In this document: piece by piece, positions 36,076 to 44,803 of the stretch
Numbering within the stretch: position 1 is the first letter of the stretch
How the letters are laid out: each line of letters opens with the position of its first letter
Assembly: GCA_902801565.1 (NCBI GenBank)
Contig: CADCIX010000008.1
Location: 1-64,000, forward strand
Reading direction: 5' to 3'
From: an uncultured Veillonellaceae bacterium
Lineage (GTDB): Bacteria > Bacillota > Negativicutes > Selenomonadales > Selenomonadaceae
DNA length: 64,000 nt
The notes under the pieces: generated by a model
The model's input: the letters and a program-made list of their open reading frames with translations, nothing else
The model's database searches: none
What the model was told of the DNA's origin: nothing
Translations under genes and position numbers: made by a program

Positions 36076-37344
36076 ATGCAGAAAATCAAAATATCCGATG
36101 TTTTTCGCCCTGGATCCATGCCCTCGTATACGTATATAAACCGCCTTGCAACGGCCAACGGCGTCACTTATGAATCGAAGTTAAAAAAAGCGCTGGCCAG
36201 GACTGGCAATCTGGTACTGATTATCGGTGGGACGAAGACAGGAAAAACCGTCCTCTGCAATAAGGTGGTTCCTCATGAAAAGATTGTCAGACTGAGCGGC
36301 TCGCATATCAGGACAGACGAGGATTTCTGGAAGTATACCGCAGAAGCACTGGAAATACCTGACGAGATACAGGAAGATGAGCTTCTACAAGGCATGGAAG
36401 AAGAAGGAGAAAGATATTCCGGGCGGGCAGGCATTCTCAGCCTCCTTGCCACTGTTATCGGGATCGAAAAAAGACGATCCATCACACAGGGTAGTGGCAA
36501 GACGAAGAAAATACTGAGAAGCAACTCGCTTTTGACGAAGATCTTGATTCAAGGAGATTACGTGCTGGTGATCGATGATTTCCATTATATCCCGAAAGAA
36601 GTTCAGCTCTATCTCGCCAGAGTGCTAAAAACCGAACTGTTCCATGGCCTCAAGGTCGTGCTTCTCTCCTTGCCTCACAGGGCTGACGAAGCGGTAAAGC
36701 TGAACCCGGATCTGATCGGAAGGACATCCTTCATCGAAATTGCCCCATGGACGAAAGCAGAGCTTAAAGAGATTGCCAAGAAAGGCTTCGATTGCCTCCG
36801 GATTAACGCTGACGACCAGTTGCTTGATTTTATCGCAGATGAAAGCGCATTGTCCCCATTACTGATGCAGGAGAACTGTTTCAACCTGTCCTTCCGGTTA
36901 AAAGAAAAGAAAACGACAACAATCACGCGGAAGGATATAGAAGACGCGTTCACAGACACCGTAGAGGACAACAGAAGTTATCAAGACATTGTGCAGTTTA
37001 TCTTAGACGGCCCCAAAAAGGGACGAGCCCGACGCAAGCAATACAAGACACAATCCGGGGAACTCTGTGAGATCTACGGGCTTCTCCTGAGAAGCATTAG
37101 CACAGACCCGCCAGTACTAAGCCTCAAGATCAGAGACATAGAGAACAGGATGAAAAACATCTTGGCGCCGAACGAGAAGGCGTTCACCAGCATGAGTTTG
37201 GGAAAGATCATCAAGCACGCAGAGGAAATCGCGAATGAATCCATCAAGGAGAAGGAATCACTGGAATGGAAAGACAGTGTACTGTATATCTTGGATCCGT
37301 TCTTGCTTTTCTATCTGAGATGGGATAAAAGCTGGAAAAACTAA
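36076..37344 (+). CDS. Lone STAND/AAA-like P-loop ATPase
   Basis: 422 aa. Walker A GGTKTGKTVL (about 48-58) and Walker B YVLVIDDFHYIP (about 156-167) are clear. A sensor-like 'GLKVVLLSLPHR' and helical C-terminal region with 'LDPFLLFYLRW' follow. No effector domain is visible. The gene looks AT-richer than its neighbours and opens a region of broken defence genes, so a role in phage defence or plasmid maintenance is possible but unproven. AAGGTGG lies five bases before the ATG; a GTG at 36067 is an alternative. Confidence 0.7.
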   Translation: MQKIKISDVFRPGSMPSYTYINRLATANGVTYESKLKKALARTGNLVLIIGGTKTGKTVLCNKVVPHEKIVRLSGSHIRTDEDFWKYTAEALEIPDEIQEDELLQGMEEEGERYSGRAGILSLLATVIGIEKRRSITQGSGKTKKILRSNSLLTKILIQGDYVLVIDDFHYIPKEVQLYLARVLKTELFHGLKVVLLSLPHRADEAVKLNPDLIGRTSFIEIAPWTKAELKEIAKKGFDCLRINADDQLLDFIADESALSPLLMQENCFNLSFRLKEKKTTTITRKDIEDAFTDTVEDNRSYQDIVQFILDGPKKGRARRKQYKTQSGELCEIYGLLLRSISTDPPVLSLKIRDIENRMKNILAPNEKAFTSMSLGKIIKHAEEIANESIKEKESLEWKDSVLYILDPFLLFYLRWDKSWKN

Positions 37345-37422
37345 TGAGACTGCAGTGAACTACATCGTTATAAATAATTCAACAAACAAAAAATCTCGAA
37401 ACAGGCCAACAAGAGTGGGAGG

Positions 37423-37938
37423 TTGACTGGGGGAGGCGATTGGGGTGTGGAGGGGAATGCCTCCCGCTGCTATTTTTCGGCATTCCCATATATTCTGGAT
37501 CAAAGCCTCTGGCACTGGGAAGGCCGAAACCGCCGTCCGCCCAAGGATGGCATCAATGCACTTCTCAGCTTTGGGTACACTCTGCTGGAGAGGGATGTCC
37601 GTATTGCCATTGCCGGAGCAGGACTGGATGCACGTCTGGGCTTTTTCCACAGCAACAACGGAAGGAAGGACAGCCTGGTCTACGACCTCATGGAGCCCTT
37701 CCGCCAGCCCGTCATTGACCGTTTCATCCTGCGCTTGGTGAATCTGGGGATATTTACGCCGAGTGACTTTGAGATGAGGGACGGGGGCTGCAAAATGAAG
37801 CTGGATGCCCTGAAGCAGTGGTTCCCCCGCTATGAGGAATATTTGGACACGCCCCTGCAGGATTTCCAGGGGCAGTCCCCGAAGCAGTACATCCGTTTCC
37901 GGATTGAGCAGTTTGGGATGTTTGTATTCATTGGCTAA
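37423..37938 (+). pseudogene. cas1: Cas1 C-terminal fragment
   Basis: The translation matches the helical C-terminal domain of the Cas1 integrase: GVEGNASRCYF (carrying the first catalytic Glu), RRPPKDGINALLSFGYTLLERD, GLDARLGFFHSNN (catalytic His) and YDLMEPFRQPVIDRFIL (Asp/Glu region). About 150 N-terminal residues are missing and there is no start codon or ribosome site, so it is a remnant. No Cas2 and no CRISPR array are visible nearby. A shorter, more decayed copy lies at 38696-38808. Confidence 0.85.
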
Positions 37939-37984
37939 TTGTGCTGTGGCGGGTTGTCCAAAACAATTGCAAAGCATAAAGAAG

Positions 37985-38023
37985 AAATCCACCGTTTACC
38001 CAATTCGGAACGGTGGATTTTTA
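37985..38023 (+). terminator. Terminator after the Cas1 fragment (copy 1)
   Basis: Stem AAATCCACCGTT with AACGGTGGATTT followed by T-rich sequence. It is part of an approximately 100-bp tail (about 37941-38045) that is repeated at about 38925-39027. Confidence 0.8.
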
Positions 38024-38085
38024 CGTCATCTTATAGTGCGCTTACTACCGAACAGAAGTCCGTTTGATAGAACCTTGAGTGATGC

Positions 38086-38113
38086 TTGAATAGTACAGGA
38101 AAAGTGGTATAAT
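38086..38113 (+). promoter_or_regulatory. Promoter of the RelA-like gene pair
   Basis: TTGAAT, 16-bp spacer, TATAAT, 27 bp before the ATG at 38140. Confidence 0.6.
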
Positions 38114-38139
38114 CAAAGAAGAGGAGGAGTAAGAGGCAA

Positions 38140-38424
38140 ATGTTGGATGAGTTCCAATACAGGACAGCCTTGGGGAAAAGCCTTAAGAATAGTCTGAATA
38201 AATTCGACAAGAATGAGCTCATGCAGGATATCCGCATGGCGCGAAGATTCTATGACGCTGCCCTCTTGGGTATTGATATATCTTGGGCATATCGGATCAA
38301 GTCTTTAGCATCCTGTTTGATCAAGTATGACCGTTATGCCCCAAACTATGCCGTAGAACGGGTGTATAACGATATATTGGGCTTTCGGGTTATTGTAGAA
38401 TCTTATGATAAAGGAGGGATTTGA
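38140..38424 (+). CDS. Short RelA/SpoT-synthetase-like protein
   Basis: 94 aa. Residues about 48-86 resemble the first half of the alarmone-synthetase fold: WAYRIKSLASCLIKYDRY matches the 'YRIKSxxSxxxK' region, and ERVYNDILGFRVI matches 'NDIxGxRVI'. The second half of the domain, with the late Glu and QIRT-type motif, is absent, so alone it should not be a complete (p)ppGpp synthetase. GAGGAGG before the ATG and a good promoter argue it is expressed. It is directly abutted by the next gene. Confidence 0.6.
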   Translation: MLDEFQYRTALGKSLKNSLNKFDKNELMQDIRMARRFYDAALLGIDISWAYRIKSLASCLIKYDRYAPNYAVERVYNDILGFRVIVESYDKGGI

Positions 38425-38649
38425 ATGTGCTACTTGATTGCCAATAAGTTTGGGACGCAGGGGAGCTATGCCGTGAAGATGGAGCACGGACTGAAACTGG
38501 AGGCATTGTCAGACTATCTCTCCGCGGCTAAAGAAAAGGAGAAGGTTCAGCTTGTTACTATCAGCGACATGGAATCCTATGGAGAGTATGCGCCCTATAA
38601 GGAAGTTCCGAATGAGCTTGAGTTTATTCAAAGCGTACTAGCAATGTGA
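38425..38649 (+). CDS. Small conserved-looking protein starting MCYLIA
   Basis: 74 aa, no function recognised; it resembles small DUF6718-type proteins that begin MCYLIA, from memory only. The ATG directly follows the TGA of the RelA-like gene and has a strong AAAGGAGGG site inside it, so the two are one translational unit. The pair is enclosed by two copies of the Cas1 3' region, which suggests it entered or stayed as a cassette. An accessory or antitoxin role is speculation. Confidence 0.6.
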   Translation: MCYLIANKFGTQGSYAVKMEHGLKLEALSDYLSAAKEKEKVQLVTISDMESYGEYAPYKEVPNELEFIQSVLAM

Positions 38650-38695
38650 CAATGTCTTTTTATGATGCCGACAAGTAGCTTGCCAGTTTTTCTCG

Positions 38696-38808
38696 CCTTG
38701 GTGAATTTGGGAGTATTTACGCTGAGTGACTTTGAGATGAGGGACGGGGGCTGCAAGATGAAGCTGGATGCTCTGAAGCAGTGTTTCCCCGCTATGAGGA
38801 ATATTTCC
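38696..38808 (+). pseudogene. Second Cas1 3' fragment (partial duplicate)
   Basis: Nearly the same DNA as 37734-37845, encoding a VNLGVFTLSDFEMRDGGC-like stretch. A one-base loss after TGTTTCCCC shifts the frame. It is followed by unrelated sequence, then the repeated tail and terminator. It forms a direct repeat around the RelA-like pair. Confidence 0.8.
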
Positions 38809-38962
38809 CATTTTTGAGCCTTGTCCTGCCTGGCCTGTGGGGCATGCTATTGTGCACAGCTTAATACCGCTTGCGGTGTTGAAATGCTTCGTGTTGAACG
38901 GAGCGAACGATATAGCGTATGTTGTGGCGGGATGTCCAAAATAATTGCAAAGCATAAAGAAG

Positions 38963-39001
38963 AAATCCACCGTTTACCAAATCCGGAACGGTGGATTTTT
39001 T
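38963..39001 (+). terminator. Terminator, copy 2 of the duplicated tail
   Basis: Same AAATCCACCGTT/AACGGTGGATTT stem as at 37985, with a longer T-run. Confidence 0.8.
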
Positions 39002-39042
39002 GCGTCATATTATAGCGCGCTTACTTTCTGGTATTGACAAAT

Positions 39043-39420
39043 TAAGGTGTTCCATGAGCTCAGAATAGAGACTGACTTGCAAGACATCAGCATTGACAGC
39101 ACATCCTGCAAGGCCCACCAGCATAGTGCTGGTGCAAAAAAAGGGGGCCTAACAGCGATGTGAGCGAACATATTGGAATCAGCCGTGGAGGAAAGAACAC
39201 CAAGGTACATGCCGCAGTAGATGCGTTGGGCTATCCTTTGCATGTCGTACTTTCAGGAGGAAATGTGCACGATTCCTCCGTAGCAATAGAATTACTGGAG
39301 AATACACCTGTGAATAGATCTGTAATCATGGCTGATAAGGCGTACCGTGGTGAAAACATCCGCACCAAGATAGAGGATATGGGGTGCACACACTGTATCC
39401 CGCCGCAGTCCAATGATAAA
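39043..39420 (+). pseudogene. IS5-family transposase, internal fragment with A7 frameshift site
   Basis: The first frame reads DISIDSTSCKAHQHSAGAKK and stops at 39161. The -1 frame continues VSEHIGISRGGKNTKVHAAVDALG and GENIRTKIEDMGCTHCIPP, a DDE transposase core. The frames meet at seven A (39136-39142) followed by five G, the type of slippery site used for programmed -1 frameshifting in the IS427 group, so this is probably not decay. The element is truncated at both ends. A matching transposase C-terminus lies at 44678-44773. Confidence 0.85.
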
Positions 39421-39423
39421 ATG

Positions 39424-39612
39424 TGGATTTTTTCTTCGTAGAGGTGGATTTCGTCGAACTGCTCCCGGAGCTTTTTCAGGTCATGCTTGAATTTGTTCTT
39501 GTCGGCCTGACTGGCGGCTGTGTCTATGCGGTTCTGGGTAGTTTCGATGCGGGTTTTGTAGAGTTCCTGCTGTTTGTAGACATAGCCGGTACGCATACGG
39601 GCAATGGTGTCC
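39424..39612 (-). pseudogene. BREX PglX fragment, left duplicate
   Basis: A 189-bp segment about 96% identical to 43647-43835 and in the same orientation. It encodes a piece of the C-terminal region of PglX (Lys/Gln-rich helix around RTGYVYKQQELYKTRIETTQ). It abuts the IS5 fragment on the left and ends 24 bp before the stop of the autotransporter gene. Confidence 0.85.
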
Positions 39613-39635
39613 AGAGGTTTTCTTAATGCTTATTC

Positions 39636-42600
39636 TTACCACACCCGCTTAAATTGTATGGATGCGGAAACATCCTTATCATGGTCCCCCTTCAGAAGCT
39701 GCGCTTCGCCGCTCAGGAACCAGCCCTTGGCAAATTCGTTTTCCCCGAACAGAGAAAGGTTCAAATGCGTCTTATCCTGACTGTTCCGCAAGGTATAAGA
39801 ACTGCCGCCATTGCCCTCATAGCAGAAGGAAAGATTTGGGTCAGCTCCGGCAAAAGCGTGTTTCACGCCAAGGCGCAGACCATAGCTGCCCCGTTTGAGG
39901 TAACGTTTCAGCTCCATCCCCAGCTGCCCTGCAAAATAGGTATTGTGTTTTCCTGCTACACGCTGATTGAAAATGCCCGCACCAGTTTCCGTATAGGCAG
40001 ACTGATTCAGCCAGGAAAGCTGGAAACCCACATAGGGGCTTACATGCCATGTCCTGCCGTCACTAGCATGAAGGTCGTACTTGTATTCCCCGCCGATTTC
40101 CATCAGGTGGGCATTGTACTTCGCATCTGCTCCCAGCCCCAGCATGCCAAGGCTGCGGTGCTGTTTGTTTCTAATCCAGCCATAGTCAGCATAGATATAG
40201 GCATCGGCAGCATCCTTATGATAGCCCGCATAGATACCAACCCGGGTATCGTAGATATTTGCGCTACTGGACTCAGCCCCCAAGCCCATGGTCTGGTAGC
40301 TCAGGAACAGGCCGCCCCGCCATTTGTCATTAAGCCGGCGGTCATAGCCGCCAGAGATTCCGCTGCCATGATAGCTTGCCCCACCTTTGAGATCACCCCA
40401 GTTCTTGGTGAACTTCACCCAGGCATTGTTATCCTGAGCCACGGGCAATTCTATATTCATCTTGACGCCATCATCAGGCTTGCCGCTGTCTGCCAGATGA
40501 TTTACCGGGACAGTGATCTCTACCGGCCGCATGGAAAAGACCGTACGCAAACGGTCAGAAATCACCCGGCTGGCCAGCGTGCTCTGCTGTACCATGGATA
40601 CCATCTGCGGTCCAGCAGACGAGCTTATTTCCGTAAGTGCCTGTTTGGCACCGGTATCGTTCAGAGTGTAAAGGGAACGCATCTCATTCCTGCGCTTATC
40701 TCCCTTCAGGCTTTTCTGCATGGCATCCATGGCCTCATAGGCTTCGGTCTGCTGTGCAGTCATTTCCCCCAGATTATTGGCTGCCTGCGCAGTGACCTTT
40801 ACCGTATCCGTATCTACTTCCCCTGTCGTTACGAGCATTCCCGAAGCTTTATAGGGTTTTCCCGCCGGATTTGCCAAATTGCCGTTCACTGTCCCGGCCG
40901 TCAATACGGTCAAGGTCTCACCAGGCAGGGCATGCGTAGCCGATACCGTAGAATCATTGACATTTGCTGTTCCCGAAACCTCAATCTGACCTTTTTTACC
41001 GCCAGCATAAGCCTCAAGAATGCCATCAGACTCAAGTTTGCCATTGATTACCTGATCAGTATCCGCCGAGGCTGCACCGATAGTACCATGGTTGATAAGT
41101 TTGCCGGTTTCATTGTCGGAAAATCCAGTTGCCAGCTCCGTCGTCTTATCGTGGACAGTAAATGTACCACCATACAGATAAGCGTCTTCTTCGACTTTCA
41201 CATTCACTACATCAGCCGTGCCACCATAGGTAAGCTTTCCGCCGGTGACATTGATCTTCATATTATCCGCACCCGTGATATTGCCGCTGTAATTTATATC
41301 TCCATTAAAGTTCAAATTCGTTACTAGTTCGGGGATATATTGGTTGTAAGTGTATGTCTTGCCGTTATACTGAATTCTAAGCGGCTCGATTATACTCGTG
41401 TCTGTTTTTTTCTCTTTATCCGGATAGGGGGTTTCCACTTCCTCATCCCAAAAACCATAGTCCTTAGAAAAATGTTTCCATTCTGACTTGATATTTCCCT
41501 TGATTTCTGCGCCATTCTCAACATTGATATTCTTGACAAAGGCGTTCCGGCCAATATAAATGGCATTTTCACCACCTGTGATTTTGCCGGACAGGTTGAA
41601 ATTAGTTATCATTTCCCCCATCAGTTCATCGGCAGAAGCATTATAGGTGTTATTATCCATATCATTCAACGCTAAGTTTGTACCTTTTGTAATATCACCC
41701 GTTTCACTATCCACTTTCCGCTCATACCGAATATAAGAGCCACGGTATTCATCGTCGGCACCATTGGAACTGGAACCAAAATTAAATTCAACAGCATTGC
41801 CACCACTGCCACTAGCAGTCACCTTGCCCGCCAGATTCAGATTTTGATTACGTCCATAGGCAAAGAGGACACCTTTGCCATTTTTCCCGTCCGCATGTAT
41901 TTCCGTTGATTGAGGTACATTTATCGTATTTTTTTCGCCATCAACGCGAATGCCCGTTGCCCCTGTGCCCTTCGTCAGAATATTTGCCGACTGCGTAATG
42001 GTATTCCCGGCACCATATACATGCAGGCCAATGCCCAGTGGCACCACACTATAAGCTGAAGTATATGCTGTCCCCGCCGCATTGCGCGCCGAATAACCGT
42101 GGGTGTTGTTAATCGTCTGGTTATTGCCGTAAACGGAATAGCCAAAATAAGCCTTGCGGTCAATATCATAACCCAAATCCTGCATCACGGCCAATTCCGC
42201 TTCCATAAAGCCGGTGTAATTGCTATATTGACGATGGCTCATCATGCCGGCCGTCTGCAGATGTGAGCCTTCAAAAACATCACCTTCCCATGCATTTACA
42301 GGCAATCCCGAAACACCTTTAAACTTTGCCCCTGCCAGAGCCTCCGTTACATGATTCCCTACAAAATAGGCAAAGTCACCATCATCAACGATAAAATAAT
42401 CCTTTTGTACGGCTCCGGGCTTCTCTTTCTTGATGATATTAAATCCATCCGTTGTCACAATCATCATACCCGGCTTGGCATGGTTGCCGTTTTTATCCAC
42501 TAGATGCAATGACCAGCTATTTTTATCGGTAATATCATCTGCGAATTTATATAAAGCTTTCTCGCTTTTCCCCTCGCCATACAGAACATCATTTTCTGTT

Positions 42601-43295
42601 ACATTGCCATCCCAATCGCAAGTTTTTCTTGCTATGAGAATGCCCAACGCATGCCCCAGTTCATGGCGGAAAGTCCCCACAAAATCCGTTGCCTGCTCAT
42701 TGGTGGGCAAAATGGTGTCTGGATCCACCCACCAGCCATCCTCCGTATTCGTACCAGTGCGTTCTGCTCCAAGGTGCTGCCCGATAAGAATAAGTGAAAG
42801 TCCGGCATCTCCCCCCGGAGCATTCTCTTTGATGTAGTTTTCCATCCGTTTGAATTGCTCTTCCACAGAAATGTTCGCCGGAATTACTATTCCTGCTAAT
42901 TTTTTCATATCATAGGCATTCAGTTTTTTCCCATCCTGCATCATCAAAGCTGGATAATTATCCGTAATCACATTTTGCCCTTTTAAGGAGTAAGTTAGCG
43001 CCCCGGCATTTTGAAGATTTTTCTGCGTTTTAACAAAAATCTGCCAGGGGGAAGAGAATTTTGACCGCGGAGCAAGTATCCCCGACCAATAAGATGTAGC
43101 ATCCTTTGTCCCATCTCTTAATAGTTCCGGCAAAGTATACTGTGACCCAAATTCCCCCTCATTAAAGAATTCAAATTCAATAAATTTTTGGCCACTGAAG
43201 TATACATAGTCCGTATCCGATGCCGACACATGACTGCTGAAATTAGCGCTCATGGTCAGGGCTATCAAAAGCGCCAGCTTTTGGAATTGTCTCAT
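39636..43295 (-). CDS. Autotransporter with HExxH metallopeptidase-like passenger
   Basis: About 1219 aa. A signal peptide (1-26, after MRQFQKLALLIAL), an N-terminal passenger with RHELGHALGI, a zinc-peptidase HExxH motif at about residue 211, then beta-helix-like repeats rich in Gly, Asn and Thr (about 380-850), and a C-terminal autotransporter beta-barrel (about 945-1219) ending in FKRVW. The third metzincin His is absent. It should be a surface-exposed or secreted protease or adhesin. AAGGGG precedes the ATG at 43295. The gene looks AT-richer than the flanks and is enclosed by PglX duplicates, pointing to transfer. Confidence 0.87.
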   Translation of the reverse strand: MRQFQKLALLIALTMSANFSSHVSASDTDYVYFSGQKFIEFEFFNEGEFGSQYTLPELLRDGTKDATSYWSGILAPRSKFSSPWQIFVKTQKNLQNAGALTYSLKGQNVITDNYPALMMQDGKKLNAYDMKKLAGIVIPANISVEEQFKRMENYIKENAPGGDAGLSLILIGQHLGAERTGTNTEDGWWVDPDTILPTNEQATDFVGTFRHELGHALGILIARKTCDWDGNVTENDVLYGEGKSEKALYKFADDITDKNSWSLHLVDKNGNHAKPGMMIVTTDGFNIIKKEKPGAVQKDYFIVDDGDFAYFVGNHVTEALAGAKFKGVSGLPVNAWEGDVFEGSHLQTAGMMSHRQYSNYTGFMEAELAVMQDLGYDIDRKAYFGYSVYGNNQTINNTHGYSARNAAGTAYTSAYSVVPLGIGLHVYGAGNTITQSANILTKGTGATGIRVDGEKNTINVPQSTEIHADGKNGKGVLFAYGRNQNLNLAGKVTASGSGGNAVEFNFGSSSNGADDEYRGSYIRYERKVDSETGDITKGTNLALNDMDNNTYNASADELMGEMITNFNLSGKITGGENAIYIGRNAFVKNINVENGAEIKGNIKSEWKHFSKDYGFWDEEVETPYPDKEKKTDTSIIEPLRIQYNGKTYTYNQYIPELVTNLNFNGDINYSGNITGADNMKINVTGGKLTYGGTADVVNVKVEEDAYLYGGTFTVHDKTTELATGFSDNETGKLINHGTIGAASADTDQVINGKLESDGILEAYAGGKKGQIEVSGTANVNDSTVSATHALPGETLTVLTAGTVNGNLANPAGKPYKASGMLVTTGEVDTDTVKVTAQAANNLGEMTAQQTEAYEAMDAMQKSLKGDKRRNEMRSLYTLNDTGAKQALTEISSSAGPQMVSMVQQSTLASRVISDRLRTVFSMRPVEITVPVNHLADSGKPDDGVKMNIELPVAQDNNAWVKFTKNWGDLKGGASYHGSGISGGYDRRLNDKWRGGLFLSYQTMGLGAESSSANIYDTRVGIYAGYHKDAADAYIYADYGWIRNKQHRSLGMLGLGADAKYNAHLMEIGGEYKYDLHASDGRTWHVSPYVGFQLSWLNQSAYTETGAGIFNQRVAGKHNTYFAGQLGMELKRYLKRGSYGLRLGVKHAFAGADPNLSFCYEGNGGSSYTLRNSQDKTHLNLSLFGENEFAKGWFLSGEAQLLKGDHDKDVSASIQFKRVW

Positions 43296-43337
43296 CGTCA
43301 CCGCCCCTTCTGAAAATACTCCTAATATAGTAAAATT

Positions 43338-43361
43338 GCCCAAGGCTATCCAGCCCTGGGC
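43338..43361. promoter_or_regulatory. Inverted repeat upstream of the autotransporter gene
   Basis: GCCCAAGGCT, four bases, AGCCCTGGGC: 10-bp arms with one mismatch. It lies 43 bp before the start codon, overlapping where a promoter would sit (TATATT is nearby), so an operator or leader hairpin is plausible. The next 190 bases (43362-43552) hold no gene I can support. Confidence 0.4.
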
Positions 43362-43552
43362 TATGAGTCTACCAGCATTTTTCGTTCGGCTTACGTATAG
43401 ACAGGCTTTGGCTCAATGCAAACCGTGTAAAAAGATCTCCGCTGGACACGTCCCTGACCAAGCCTCCAGCCTCAACGGTGAAGGTAGATACTACCTTATA
43501 TATAGGATAGCATTGTTGCCCGTCAGTGTCAATAAAATGCTTGTTTAAGCAC

Positions 43553-44506
43553 TCACTTTATCTTCGCCAGCACATCCCCAAACAACGCATAGTTATGCTT
43601 CATGCCGTCATCGAGGTCGATTTCCTGGCGGAGGTCGGCGTAGTGGTGGATTTTTTCTTCATAGAGGTGGATTTCGTCGAACTGCTCCCGGAGCTTTTTC
43701 AGGTCACGCTTGAATTTGTTCTTGTCGGCCTGACTTGCGGCAGTGTCTATGCGGTTCTGGGTGGTTTCGATGCGGGTCTTGTAGAGTTCCTGCTGTTTGT
43801 AGACATAGCCGGTACGCATACGGGCAATGGTATCCTTGTCGTAGCGGTGGATATAAACCAGTGCCTTGAAGCTGTTCTTCTTCCCTGCGTCAAAGAGCCA
43901 ATAGATAGGCCGCTTCTGGTAGCGTTTGCAATGGTCGATGTAGAAGTCATTGAGGAAGTAGCTACGGATAGTCTCCAGCGGGGTGCCTTTGCCCTCCAGA
44001 GCATCATCGATGAATTGCAGGTTCTCCCGCTAGTGTTCCTCCCCAAAGGCGGCCTTGAGCCAGATGCAGAAACGCTGCACCATATCGTCCTCGAAGTATT
44101 CATCGTCACAGATGGGAATGATGGCATCTTCGTCCGGCTGGAAGGTTTTATATTTGGAATGGTCGAACTCGCCACCGGCCATGATAAGCCCCGGCTCATC
44201 AAGAGAGTAACGGCCAAACATGCATCCCACGGCGTAGGAAAGGAGGGATTTGACCACATCGGCCTTGGTGAGGACGTAGTTGTTGCCCTTCATGGTGTCG
44301 GGGATATCGTCCTTCGTATCATAGATGCGGGCCACGGTAACATCCTTCTCCGCCACCTCCGGGCTCAGTTCTTCGGTAAGGCCGTAGATGTCGATGAAGA
44401 TGCGGTTAAGTTCTTCATCATTGGATTTCAATGTGGCAAAACGCTCGTTGGCGGTCTGCTTGTAGGTGGCGTAGGCATATGCTATATCAGACAAATTTCT
44501 GTTCAA
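43553..44506 (-). pseudogene. pglX: BREX type 1 methyltransferase PglX, C-terminal remnant
   Basis: It reads SLLSYAVGCMFGRYSLDEPGL, FQPDEDAIIPICDDEYFEDD, YFLNDFYIDHCKRYQKRPIYWLFD, YIHRYDKDTIARMRTGY and HHYADLRQEIDLDDG, the conserved C-terminal blocks of PglX/BrxX, the adenine methyltransferase of BREX phage defence. Only about 320 of roughly 1200 residues remain. One in-frame TAG at 44030 splits the remnant; otherwise the frame is open. No other BREX gene (brxA, B, C, L, pglZ) is in the window. Confidence 0.9.
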
Positions 44507-44511
44507 TGGGT

Positions 44512-44677
44512 TAGGGCGTGTTGATTAATTCACTCACCCCATCTTCACAGTTCTTGACTGTCCCTGCGTCGTTGACATATCCTCGACATAGCACCACTAT
44601 GCCTCCGGTCTGTCGCCTAGCAATGGACAGCCAATCCCCGCAAATCTGGGGCAACCTCATTTAATCAACACGCCCTA
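44512..44677. mobile_element. MITE with IS5-type terminal repeats (166 bp)
   Basis: The ends TTAGGGCGTGTTGATTAAT and TTAATCAACACGCCCTAA are inverted repeats flanked by TA. The interior differs from the elements at 20696 and 22987, but the first 13 bases of the end are shared with them, apart from one C/T. It is directly followed by the transposase C-terminal codons, so it probably inserted at a TA inside the transposase gene. There is no coding capacity. Confidence 0.8.
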
Positions 44678-44773
44678 AAGCAATACCGCCGCATTGCAAC
44701 ACGCTATGAAAAATTAGCTGTACGTTTCCTTGGATTCGTGCATATGTGCTGTGCCTTGATTTGGCTGAAATAA
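44678..44773 (+). pseudogene. IS5-family transposase C-terminal fragment
   Basis: It reads KQYRRIATRYEKLAVRFLGF and ends CCALIWLK-stop, the conserved C-terminus of IS5-type transposases. It would complete the fragment at 39043-39420, with about 25 residues missing. Five kilobases of PglX and autotransporter sequence separate the two. Confidence 0.82.
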
Positions 44774-44803
44774 CACTGAAATAATGAATATTCATCAATA
44801 TCT

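Noticed and set aside
38821-39015. A 64-aa Cys-rich frame ending in the duplicated terminator
   Set aside because: It is formed by the repeated tail and terminator sequence, has no convincing ribosome site, and its counterpart at copy 1 is not conserved as a frame.
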